DNA of 10,265 nt, taken from an uncultured Faecalibacterium sp. (GTDB lineage Bacteria; Bacillota; Clostridia; Oscillospirales; Ruminococcaceae). The notes under the pieces were generated by a model. It ran no database searches. It saw nothing but the letters and a program-made list of their open reading frames with translations, and was not told where the DNA came from. The stretch spans positions 1 through 10,265 of the forward strand of contig CAAFQM010000369.1 of assembly GCA_900765105.1 (NCBI GenBank), written 5' to 3'. The translations under genes were made by a program, and so were the position numbers. Below are positions 1 through 5,868 of the stretch, piece by piece; position 1 is the first letter of the stretch, and each line of letters begins with the position of its first letter.

Positions 1-799
1 CCAAATTGTCAAAGGTAATGCCTGCAGACAGAGTATCATTGAAGCAAACAGTGTACTTATCATAGTAATCGTAAGCACGGCCATTGTCTCTGCTTGCGGG
101 CAACTTAGCGATCAGCTGGAACTTGAACTTTTCGTTGATCGCATGGTCAGCGGAACTGCCCCAACCGTTATCGTCACCATAAGAGCTTTCATCGTCGTTG
201 TCATAAACTTTCTTCTCAACAGTGGGCTTTACAACCTTATGCTTAATGATAACGTGATAGGGTGCTTTGGTAACCTTCAGCAGGAAGGAATTGTAGGCAT
301 GATAGAAATCGTCCTCGTGAAAGGGGCTAATATCAACGATCAGATAATAACCTGGCTTTCGAATTTCGAAGCCGCCAGTGTGACCTGTATCGTCGGGTTC
401 CGGTTTTGCGTCTGCAGTCGGGTAGAGATACTTGCAGACAAAACGCGCGAAAGCAATGCTGTCATCATCGGAATCATCCCATGTGCTGATAACCATAAGA
501 ACATCCTGAGCAGTTTTTGCGTTGCTAAACTGGTTGCCGATGGTAAGATCTTCCTTCAATTTGGCCAGAAAATCCTCATGATGATCAGTGATGCTTTCGC
601 CCCAATCAACGTTGGAAATCGTCGTATTGTCCTCACTAACATCACCCGTGAAGATCTGGAAAGCGCCGTAATCGTGTTTTGTGTTGAGGTCCTCCTCAGT
701 CTCCCCAGGGTTGTATGCAAACGCCGGGATCGCCATGGCGCACACCATGGCAACTGCCAGCAGCGCGGCCATGAGTTTTTTGATTGCTTTCTTCATCAT
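1..799 (-). CDS. Isopeptide-type fimbrial/pilin protein, N-terminal part (3' end outside window)
   Basis: The reading frame starts at the ATG at 799-797 and stays open to the left edge, giving 266 residues. A second ATG follows immediately, but the GGAG at 813-816 is better spaced for the first. Residues 1-28 form a signal peptide: KK-rich start, hydrophobic core, and a likely cut after AFA. Around residues 149-155 lies the GYYLIVD segment common in Gram-positive pilins. Residues 192-200 (PTVEKKVYD) resemble the pilin-motif lysine region. Residues 220-266 (KFKFQLIAKLP, then YDYYDKYTVCFNDTLSAGITFD) match the start of the fimbrial isopeptide-forming D2 domain. By family knowledge such proteins are exported, joined by sortase and stabilised by Lys-Asn/Asp isopeptide bonds. 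The C-terminal LPXTG signal would lie outside the window. It is the last visible gene of a minus-strand pilus operon that contains its own signal peptidase. The family call is fairly firm; whether it is the backbone or an accessory subunit is not decidable. Confidence 0.85.
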   Translation of the reverse strand, partial: MMKKAIKKLMAALLAVAMVCAMAIPAFAYNPGETEEDLNTKHDYGAFQIFTGDVSEDNTTISNVDWGESITDHHEDFLAKLKEDLTIGNQFSNAKTAQDVLMVISTWDDSDDDSIAFARFVCKYLYPTADAKPEPDDTGHTGGFEIRKPGYYLIVDISPFHEDDFYHAYNSFLLKVTKAPYHVIIKHKVVKPTVEKKVYDNDDESSYGDDNGWGSSADHAINEKFKFQLIAKLPASRDNGRAYDYYDKYTVCFNDTLSAGITFDNL

Positions 800-858
800 G
801 ATTTGCGAAAGTCTCCTTTCAATTTAAATATCCCAAAGGTTTCTATTCGGGTCTTGCC

Positions 859-892
859 TTGCGGCGCAGATGGTTTGTTTTTGCCGCCGCAA
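859..892 (-). other. Stem-loop between the two pilin genes
   Basis: An 8-bp perfect inverted repeat (TTGCGGCG at 859-866 and CGCCGCAA at 885-892, loop of 18) lies in the 109-bp gap between the LPXTG pilin piece and the downstream pilin. On the minus strand no T-run follows it, so it does not look like a classic intrinsic terminator. In a polycistronic pilin mRNA it could be a processing or stability element that sets relative subunit levels. That role is inference; only the repeat is seen. Confidence 0.4.
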
Positions 893-908
893 TGGATGGT
901 GCAGCTTT

Positions 909-1565
909 TTAGTTCTGTGCCCTCCTTTCACGTCTGCGCTTCTGGCAAAGCCCGCACACCAGTGCAGCCAGTGCGATCGCACCGCCCACTGCTGTATACG
1001 GAGTGGTACCGGCCCCGCCGGTCGAGGGGAGTTCGTAGCCGCCGGTCTCGTCGGCGGTGCTGGTGATGACGATGGTGTCGCCGCTTCCGTCGTTCTTGCC
1101 CAGCTCAAAGGATGCACCGGCCTCCAAAGCTTCGTTGTTCAGCGTGTAGGATGCGGTGTAACCATCTACGGACATCTCCTTTATAGTATAAGTGATGCCG
1201 TCGCCAATTTCAAGGTTTTCAAAACGGGCAGACCAGCCATTTTTGCTGTTCAGCGTAACTTTGCCGACTTCGGTGTCAACAGTTTCAGTAACATCATCCG
1301 GAGACGGCGATTCATAGTTAACATAAAGTCCACCATATGCCGGGTCAAACATCCATGTCTCAGATGCAGTAATCGTACAATTAGAGGTGATAGGAACAAT
1401 GTAATGCTTTGCATCATCGGCTTGAGTAGTTTTGGAAATTACCGTTCCATCCTTCAGAGCATAGCTGAAGGTTGTTCCGTTGATCGTCGGAGCTGCATAC
1501 GGTGGCGCCGGAACTGCTCCTGATACTCTCTCACAATGTCTTTCATTGTCCCCAAAATCTCCCAA
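909..1565 (-). pseudogene. LPXTG-anchored Cna_B-type pilin, 5'-truncated
   Basis: The frame is open from just after the signal-peptidase stop to the TAA at 909-911. If read from the TTG at 1565 it gives 218 residues. Its C-terminal end is a complete cell-wall sorting signal: LPSTG at residues 179-183, a hydrophobic stretch at about 190-207, and the tail KRRRERR. Ahead of it, residues about 100-175 look like a Cna_B/SpaA-type beta domain with the usual TYTIKEMSVDGYTASY segment. E130 there is the likely isopeptide-catalysing Glu. The N-terminus is wrong for a secreted protein: there is no ATG in frame, no signal peptide, and the first 20 or so residues have no domain character. The frame is the same as that of the signal peptidase and is separated from it by only its TAA. 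I read it as the C-terminal part of a larger pilin that lost its 5' end. An alternative is a sequencing frameshift near 1500-1550. Expression from the TTG would give a non-exported protein. Confidence 0.65.
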
Positions 1566-1568
1566 ACT

Positions 1569-2159
1569 TTAACGGATCAATGAAAAACTGGACAACGGCC
1601 ATACTCTCAGAAAGACCTTGCCTACGATCTGGCTTTTTTCTACGCAGCCGATCACGCTGCTGCGGCTGTCGATGGATGTGGCACGATGATCGCCCAGCAC
1701 GAAGTACCGGTTTTCCGGCACCTGATAGGGAAACTTGATGTCGCATTCACCCAGCGCAAGTTCATCCACATAAGGTTCGTCCAGCACCTCGCCGTTGACG
1801 GTGACCACTCCGTCCTCGTCGAGGGTGATGATATCACCGGGCAGGCCGATGATCCGTTTGAGCAGAAGCTTGTTCTGCCAGTAGAACCCGCACAGGTCGC
1901 CGGTTTTCATGTGGTCGGTCTTGACCAGCACGATGATATCGCGGTCCTGCAGGGTGGGGTTCATGCTGTCACCGGACACCTGAAGCACCGGCAGGAACAG
2001 GGTGGCCAGCAGCACCGCAACGGCTGCAACCACCAGCAGCGCGTAGATCGTGCTGCGCAGTACCCGGGCGTAGCGGCTGCGGTAGGCCAGGCGTTCGCGC
2101 TCGGCTTCTACCTCCGCTGTGGTAGGGATAGCGGCAAATTTGATGTTGTGTTCTTTCAT
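1569..2159 (-). CDS. Signal peptidase I (pilus-operon type)
   Basis: A 196-residue membrane serine protease that removes signal peptides from exported proteins. One membrane segment lies at about residues 35-58 after a basic cytoplasmic N-terminus. The nucleophile box SGDSMNPTL follows, with S65. The general base K101 is in KRIIGLPGD, and the box GDHRATSIDSR is at about 157-166. The Ser/Lys dyad marks it as the bacterial (P-type) enzyme, not the Ser/His ER-type SipW. The start ATG at 2159-2157 overlaps the stop of the upstream coiled-coil gene (ATGA), so translation is probably coupled; only a weak purine stretch lies ahead of it. Pilus islands of Gram-positive bacteria often carry a dedicated signal peptidase needed for pilin maturation or assembly. 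The position directly ahead of two pilin genes suggests that role here, by inference. Family and activity are well supported; the specific substrates are not shown. Confidence 0.93.
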   Translation of the reverse strand: MKEHNIKFAAIPTTAEVEAERERLAYRSRYARVLRSTIYALLVVAAVAVLLATLFLPVLQVSGDSMNPTLQDRDIIVLVKTDHMKTGDLCGFYWQNKLLLKRIIGLPGDIITLDEDGVVTVNGEVLDEPYVDELALGECDIKFPYQVPENRYFVLGDHRATSIDSRSSVIGCVEKSQIVGKVFLRVWPLSSFSLIR

Positions 2160-2701
2160 TGTCCGGCCCCGCTTTCCGGCAGAAAGTCTGCCTTGTGGTA
2201 GCCGTCCAGCACCTCGCTGGCTCTGCGGTCAAATTCTGCCCAGCGGGCCTGCACATCCTGCTGCGTTTTGGCCACGAGCGCCTTGCAGTCGGCTTCGGTC
2301 TGGCTGCGCCGGCGTTCGCTCTCTTCGGCCATGGCCAGGCATTCCTGCTGGGTCTGTGCTTTCAGCGCGTCGGCATCTGCCTTGGCCTGCGCAAGGATCT
2401 GCCGCGCTTCAGCCCGGGCCTGCTCCCGCAAAGCGTCAGAGATCGCATCCGGCTTGGGCGACGAGGTACGGACAGAGGCAAGATATTCGTCTGCCGCCGC
2501 CTGCGCCGCCTCAAAGACCCGGTTCAGCTCCAGCGCTGCCTGCGCGATGGAACCGGCGTTTTCGATGCGGATCTGGCGGTCGGCAAGCTGTGCTTTCAGC
2601 GCATCGTTTTCAGCTTTCAGCTGGTCTTCGCTCTGTTTGAGCGCAAAGATGATCTCAACTAATTCGGTGCGGCTCATACGCCGCAGCTCACGGTCTGGCA
2701 T
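2156..2701 (-). CDS. Coiled-coil protein, first gene of the pilus operon
   Basis: A 181-residue soluble protein. I chose the start at 2701 because AGGAGA lies at a good distance upstream. A longer in-frame extension to 2887 runs through AT-rich promoter-like DNA, has no RBS and reads as noise. Residues 9-19 (MSRTELVEIIF) are followed by a heptad-rich helix at about 20-45 (LKQSEDQLKAENDALKAQL). A second segment at about 50-77 (SIAQAALELNRVFEAAQAAADEYL) and a long Ala/Gln/Glu/Lys/Arg-rich helix at about 87-168 follow. There is no signal peptide or membrane segment, so it is cytoplasmic. The alternation of short and long coiled coils is loosely DivIVA-like. It has no recognisable catalytic motif. 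It overlaps the signal peptidase start by 4 nt and heads the operon, so a scaffolding or localisation role in pilus secretion is possible, but this is inference. Confidence 0.85.
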   Translation of the reverse strand: MPDRELRRMSRTELVEIIFALKQSEDQLKAENDALKAQLADRQIRIENAGSIAQAALELNRVFEAAQAAADEYLASVRTSSPKPDAISDALREQARAEARQILAQAKADADALKAQTQQECLAMAEESERRRSQTEADCKALVAKTQQDVQARWAEFDRRASEVLDGYHKADFLPESGAGQ

Positions 2702-2843
2702 AACAAGGATCTCCTGATAATGGAATGTAACAATATAGCGAAAAATTTTGGTAAAACCGAAATAAAATTGAAACGTTTTTGATGAATTGATATATCGGCT
2801 TTGGACGATAAGCCGTCGATTTAAAAGATGAAGTCTGTCTCCT

Positions 2844-2877
2844 ATATTACCACAAAAAACGTGGCAAGTACAGTATA
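2844..2877 (-). promoter_or_regulatory. Candidate promoters for the pilus operon
   Basis: Two overlapping minus-strand candidates lie about 145-175 bp ahead of the coiled-coil gene. One is TGTACT (2867-2872), a 17-bp spacer and an extended -10 of TGG plus TAATAT (2844-2849). The other is TATACT (2872-2877) as a -10, with no good -35. Both sit in an AT-rich stretch. Neither is a strong match, and either would leave a leader well over 100 nt long. The call rests on hexamers only. Confidence 0.35.
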
Positions 2878-2899
2878 AAAATGGCAAAATAAAAATGGC
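2875..2899. repeat. 11-bp tandem direct repeat in the pilus-operon promoter region
   Basis: ATAAAAATGGC occurs twice (2875-2885 and 2889-2899), separated by three A residues, a period of 14 bp. Read on the minus strand it is GCCATTTTTAT twice, ending in the candidate -10 TATACT. It could be a regulator-binding site or a slippage product; only the repeat itself is seen. Confidence 0.6.
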
Positions 2900-2984
2900 T
2901 AAAAAAAGCAGAATATGAACAAAATCTTAAGCGTAGCAATCCGGCTGTCGTTTTTTGGAGAAATCACCCTGTACTGCATCACAC

Positions 2985-3021
2985 AAAAAAAGGGAGCTGC
3001 TCCATTTCTGGAACAGCTCCC
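2985..3021 (-). terminator. Intrinsic terminator of the double-glycine peptide unit
   Basis: The arms GGGAGCTG (2992-2999) and CAGCTCCC (3014-3021) pair perfectly. On the minus strand a run of seven T follows (A-run 2985-2991 on the plus strand). It lies 37 bp past the stop codon of the small peptide gene and separates that unit from the pilus operon promoter. Confidence 0.88.
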
Positions 3022-3058
3022 CGGTAAAGCCTATGGAAGTTTGGAACAACTCAGAAGA

Positions 3059-3289
3059 TCAGTTCTGCTTTACAAAGCCGGACAGCAGCTGGTTCAGGGT
3101 AACAAATGCCTGATAGATAACATTGACGTTGTTGATGATGGAGCTTGCGCCGGAGAAGATGCGGGCAATGGAGTTGAACACCTTACCAACGTTCAGGAAG
3201 TTCTCGTAGGCAGAAGCGCCGCCGTCCAGATAGACCATTTCCTCTTCGTTGATCACAGCGTAGTTTGCGGGCAGTTTCATAGTAGACAT
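3059..3289 (-). CDS. Double-glycine leader peptide (bacteriocin-like / secreted peptide precursor)
   Basis: A 76-residue peptide. The start at 3289 is preceded by AAAGGAAA at normal distance; an ATG six codons upstream overlaps that RBS and is less likely. Residues 1-24 form a leader with acidic and hydrophobic residues before a terminal Gly-Gly (NEEEMVYLDGG), the processing signature of C39-peptidase ABC exporters. The predicted mature part is about 52 residues, without cysteine. It is rich in small and hydrophobic residues (FNSIARIFSGASS, then AFVTLNQLLSGF) and looks amphipathic. This is the layout of class II bacteriocins, of peptide pheromones and of the many uncharacterised GG-peptides of gut Clostridia. 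No exporter, immunity gene or modifying enzyme is in the window, so the function is open. It follows a secreted B-repeat protein by 63 bp on the same strand and ends at a strong terminator, so the two may be co-transcribed. Confidence 0.82.
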   Translation of the reverse strand: MSTMKLPANYAVINEEEMVYLDGGASAYENFLNVGKVFNSIARIFSGASSIINNVNVIYQAFVTLNQLLSGFVKQN

Positions 3290-3352
3290 AATGATTTTCC
3301 TTTCCATTGTGAATTTTCAGGCCTAAAAATTATTTCATTCCGGATCGCCGGC

Positions 3353-3811
3353 TTACAGAGCAGAAGCCAGTGCAATAGTACCAAGCAGTGCACCCACCAC
3401 AGCAACGACTCCCAGATGATCCACGATCTTCTGGCTTTCAACCGGAGCTGCAGGGGCAGAAGGAGCCGTGGCTGTGGAAGCATTCTTGACTGTCCAGTGT
3501 GCGTACACGGTGGTGTTTCCGGTAAACACAGTAGAAGTACTGATCTTCGCGCCGCCGACCGGTTCTGTGTACCAGCCGTCGAAGGTGTAGCCCTCCAGCG
3601 TAGGCTGCGCAGGCAGAGCAGAGAGCCTGCCGTTCAGACCGGTGGTGAGCGCCGCAACAGAGCTGCTGCCGCCCATCGCATCCAGATCGATGGTGTAAAT
3701 TTCAGGCTCCTTTTCAGTGGTGCTGCCGGCTGCGAATGCACACGGGATCGTGCAGCACAGCAGCGCAGCGGTGAGCAGACCGAGAACCAGCGTTTTCAGA
3801 AATTTTTTCAT
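3353..3811 (-). CDS. Secreted protein with one InlB B-repeat (Listeria-Bacteroides repeat) and C-terminal hydrophobic segment
   Basis: 152 residues from the ATG at 3811. GAGG lies 6 nt upstream, and the start fits the signal peptide, residues 1-28, with a likely cut after AFA. Residues about 41-107 match one B-repeat (Flg_new type), including the hallmark TLEGYTFDGWYTEPVGGAKI and the closing NTTVYAHWT. A Ser/Ala/Pro/Thr-rich linker (108-128) leads to a hydrophobic stretch (133-152) that runs to the very C-terminus. There is no LPXTG and no basic tail, so if it is membrane-bound it is not by sortase. B-repeats are common modules of surface and adhesion proteins in gut Firmicutes and have no fixed ligand. 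A single-repeat protein this short is unusual; it may act as a small surface display protein. It is followed by the GG-peptide gene on the same strand, with only a weak 4-bp GC hairpin between them. Its role is unknown. Confidence 0.82.
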   Translation of the reverse strand: MKKFLKTLVLGLLTAALLCCTIPCAFAAGSTTEKEPEIYTIDLDAMGGSSSVAALTTGLNGRLSALPAQPTLEGYTFDGWYTEPVGGAKISTSTVFTGNTTVYAHWTVKNASTATAPSAPAAPVESQKIVDHLGVVAVVGALLGTIALASAL

Positions 3812-4132
3812 AAGACGCCTCACTTTCCTGACAGAATCGGACATAGAGCACAGGGCTCCAGAACAGACCTCTGCGACCCTCAGAAAATGCAGGATGCGGA
3901 CCAGCCGGGAAGGGAGGTTTATTCTGTTCTATTTGTACTACATAACGTGTAACAAAAGCGCAACAAAACGGGCGGATTTTTACCCCTAAACAATTTTTTT
4001 TTTACAGAATTGAATTTTTTTGGCAGAACAGGACGCTGCAGCTGTCTCAGACAGCGGCTGGCGTCATTCGGATGGACATCAGCGGCGCTGCAATGCCGGG
4101 CCGGGAAACCTGTAAGAAGATGCGGTTTTGCC
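3812..4132. other. Gene-free intergenic stretch
   Basis: No convincing gene in either strand. It holds the leader and upstream DNA of the B-repeat gene and a pair of T-runs (ten T at 3994-4003, seven T at 4015-4021). Their starts are 21 bp apart, about two helical turns, which could give DNA curvature or act as an UP-like element for the minus-strand unit. A near-direct repeat of TTTTGTT on the minus strand (about 3952-3968) lies in the same area. No hexamer pair here is good enough to call a promoter. The right half, about 4025-4130, contains a short hairpin (CTGTC/GACAG near 4040-4054) and nothing else I can name. Confidence 0.5.
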
Positions 4133-4161
4133 TTGACAGGACCCGGAAGTTCAGTTAAAAT
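4133..4161 (+). promoter_or_regulatory. Sigma-70 type promoter of tRNA-Gln
   Basis: TTGACA (4133-4138), a 17-bp spacer and TAAAAT (4156-4161): a perfect -35 and a five-of-six -10. Initiation would fall near 4168, about 28 nt ahead of the mature tRNA. It is one of the two best promoters in the window, as expected for a stable RNA gene. Confidence 0.9.
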
Positions 4162-4195
4162 AGCATAGAAGCTTCTGAAAGCTGAAAAAGGATAC

Positions 4196-4269
4196 TGCGC
4201 CATCGCCAAGCGGTAAGGCAGGGGACTTTGACTCCCCCATCGTAGGTTCGACTCCTGCTGGCGCAACCA
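4196..4269 (+). tRNA. tRNA-Gln (anticodon UUG)
   Basis: A full cloverleaf can be drawn. The acceptor TGCGCCA (4196-4202) pairs with TGGCGCA (4259-4265), followed by discriminator A and an encoded CCA (4267-4269). The anticodon arm GGGGA-CTTTGAC-TCCCC has anticodon TTG, reading CAA (and CAG by wobble). The T loop TTCGACT is flanked by a 5-bp stem with one wobble pair. The gene is monocistronic, with its own promoter and a terminator one base after the CCA. Confidence 0.95.
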
Positions 4270-4270
4270 G

Positions 4271-4306
4271 AAATCCCCGCCCTCTGAAAAGAGAGCGGGG
4301 ATTTTT
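4271..4306 (+). terminator. Terminator of tRNA-Gln, possibly shared with the opposite gene
   Basis: A long GC-rich hairpin (AATCCCCGC with GCGGGGATT, extended inward by CTCT/AGAG around a GAAA loop) is followed by TTTTT on the plus strand. On the minus strand the T-run is weaker (ATTTC), but the same hairpin lies about 45 bp past the stop of the S11-like gene and could also end that transcript. Confidence 0.9.
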
Positions 4307-4346
4307 GCTGCGGTTTTCCACGTTGGCGCGGGCCGGAGGTGCAAAA

Positions 4347-5687
4347 TCAGCGCCGGTGGATCTTTTTGGTGGGTTTGCGCTTGTTCCAGCCGTTGAGCAG
4401 CAGCCACGCACCGTATATCAATGCGGAAATAATACAAAGAGTGATGACAACTTTGAGGTAGAGACTGCCCAGAAATTCCTGAATGCGGGCGATGGTGAAC
4501 AGCAGCGGGTTGCGGCTGACGTCCTGTCCGGCGATCAGGTCCACCACGCCGATGGTCTCTCCGGCCAGCTTCAGCTCCACGGTGCCCACCACGTCGCCCT
4601 GCTGGATGGGGGCGCAGACGGAATCCGGCAGATGGAAATATTTCTGGGTGACGCTGCCGTCACCGGTGGAAGGCAGCAGGGTCATCATGCTGTCGGCAGG
4701 GTAGAGCTGCAGGGTGTCGGTGTCGGAGGAATATTTGACCGGCAGCTCCGCAATGGCAAGGTCGGTGTCCAGCGCAGCCTGAATGGAAAAGCTGTCGAAC
4801 ACCCAGTCCATGAGCTTTACGGTCTCGCACAGGGCCGGGCGGCGGTTGGCATAACCGAAATCATCGCAGGTGTCGGGGCTTTCCATGATGCAGAAGATAT
4901 AGGTGGAGCCGTCCCTGCTGCCCCACGAAACATAGCTCTGGCTGCCGCTGTCGTTTTTGAAAGCGGTCACATCGCACATGCCGCCCTGCATGGCGCTGCG
5001 GTAGTATTTGCCGCCGCTGGATTTGCTCAGCGCAGCGTTCTGGCTGACCAGAATGGACGAAGAACGGTGCTTTTCCTTGGCGGGCATGGTAAAGGTAGAA
5101 GCACCGGAGATCTCCACAAAGGAGTCGAAGCTCATCAGATAGCGCAGGATGAGGTACATATCCACAGCGCAGGTGACGTTGCCGCTGTCGATGCCGCAGG
5201 CGTCTGTCCAGGTGCTGTGGGTGGTGCCGATGCGCTGGGACAGGGTGTTCATCTGGCTCACCCAGCCCGCCAGATCGCCGCCGGAGAGCGCATAGGCCAG
5301 CCCCATGGCGGCCTCGTTGGCGTTGCGGGTGAGCATGGCGTAGACGGCTTCCCGGTAGGTGAAGGTCTCGTTGGAGCGCATATCGGCGTTGTTGGTGTTG
5401 TAAACATAGTCCGAAATGGCAAACGGCATCTGGAAGGTATCGTCCAGATGATCGGCGTAGTTGGTCAGCAGCAGGGCGACGGTCATGTATTTGGTCAGGC
5501 CGCCGGCAGAGACCTGCTTTGTGCTGTCCTTGTCATAGACGATGATGTTGGTGTCGGTGTTGACGATGTAGGCGCTCTGTGCCTGCACCTGATACACCGG
5601 GGTGGGGTCGAACATGGCCCCGGCGGGCATCACAAGGCAGCCGAACAGGACAGCGAGGGAGAGAAACAGCGCAAAAATACGTTTCAT
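4347..5687 (-). CDS. Membrane-anchored S11 (D-Ala-D-Ala carboxypeptidase-like) protein, probable pseudoenzyme
   Basis: 446 residues; start ATG at 5687 with AAAGGA upstream. Residues 1-24 are a signal peptide (cut near AGA). The S11/penicillin-binding fold is recognisable from about residue 35 (QAQSAYIVNTDTNIIVYDKDS) through about 270. Around 305-400 comes a beta-rich part like the C-terminal domain of DacF/DacA-type enzymes. A membrane segment lies at about 415-435, with a very basic C-terminal tail. Active enzymes need SxxK, SxN and KTG. Here the aligned motifs are G63-L-T-K66 (nucleophile Ser replaced by Gly), N122-A-N124 (Ser replaced) and M233-Q-G235 (Lys-Thr replaced). The flanking family features (TKYMT, NEAAMGLA, TCAVDMYLILRYL) are kept, so this is not random decay. 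By family knowledge, active members trim D-Ala from peptidoglycan stem peptides. This one should bind but not cut, and may be structural or regulatory at the wall. The alignment was made by eye. Confidence 0.85.
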   Translation of the reverse strand: MKRIFALFLSLAVLFGCLVMPAGAMFDPTPVYQVQAQSAYIVNTDTNIIVYDKDSTKQVSAGGLTKYMTVALLLTNYADHLDDTFQMPFAISDYVYNTNNADMRSNETFTYREAVYAMLTRNANEAAMGLAYALSGGDLAGWVSQMNTLSQRIGTTHSTWTDACGIDSGNVTCAVDMYLILRYLMSFDSFVEISGASTFTMPAKEKHRSSSILVSQNAALSKSSGGKYYRSAMQGGMCDVTAFKNDSGSQSYVSWGSRDGSTYIFCIMESPDTCDDFGYANRRPALCETVKLMDWVFDSFSIQAALDTDLAIAELPVKYSSDTDTLQLYPADSMMTLLPSTGDGSVTQKYFHLPDSVCAPIQQGDVVGTVELKLAGETIGVVDLIAGQDVSRNPLLFTIARIQEFLGSLYLKVVITLCIISALIYGAWLLLNGWNKRKPTKKIHRR

Positions 5688-5788
5688 GTGGACAATTCCT
5701 TTAAAAAGCGATAATATAAACTGGCAGGCGTGCTGATGGACGGCACGCCGGGAAAGACGAAGAAAAGCAGCAGAATGCTGTATTCTTT

Positions 5789-5817
5789 ATAATAACAGGT
5801 TTGGCCGGGCGTGGCAA
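5789..5817 (-). promoter_or_regulatory. Promoter of the S11-like gene
   Basis: On the minus strand TTGCCA (5812-5817), a 17-bp spacer and TATTAT (5789-5794). Initiation near 5782 would give a leader of about 95 nt. That leader contains a 7-bp hairpin (GGCGTGC/GCACGCC, 5727-5733 with 5743-5749) of unknown role. Confidence 0.65.
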
Positions 5818-5868
5818 GGCTTTTGCACCGATTGCGCGCGATTTTTACACCCGGCAGGAGGGACAGGA

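Noticed and set aside
143..1066. 307-codon plus-strand open frame over the pilin genes
   Set aside because: It spans the gap between two pilins on the opposite strand and has no domain or RBS; the pilin signals on the minus strand are clear.
1569..1571. Readthrough of the signal peptidase TAA to make a peptidase-pilin fusion
   Set aside because: The frames match, but the product would make no topological sense and no readthrough context is evident; a deletion scar is simpler.
2702..2887. N-terminal extension of the coiled-coil protein to an ATG at 2887
   Set aside because: The extra 62 residues come from AT-rich promoter-like DNA; the internal ATG at 2701 has a good AGGAGA.
3311..3352. Terminator between the B-repeat gene and the GG-peptide gene
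   Set aside because: Only a 4-bp CCGG/CCGG hairpin, with the T-run separated by about ten bases; too weak to call.
2915..3952. Long plus-strand open frame (345 codons) across the B-repeat and GG-peptide region
   Set aside because: It runs antisense over two genes with clear leader and domain signatures, includes a terminator hairpin and has no RBS or recognisable domain.
4196..4269. tRNA-Gln as an attachment site of an island covering the left part of the window
   Set aside because: The accessory genes lie on the 5' side of the tRNA, whereas islands normally join at the 3' end. I saw no integrase and no repeat of the tRNA 3' end to the left.
4305..5714. 469-codon plus-strand open frame opposite the S11-like gene
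   Set aside because: Composition (Gly/Val/His/Gln-rich without domains) is that of an antisense shadow, and the opposite frame has a signal peptide and family sequence.
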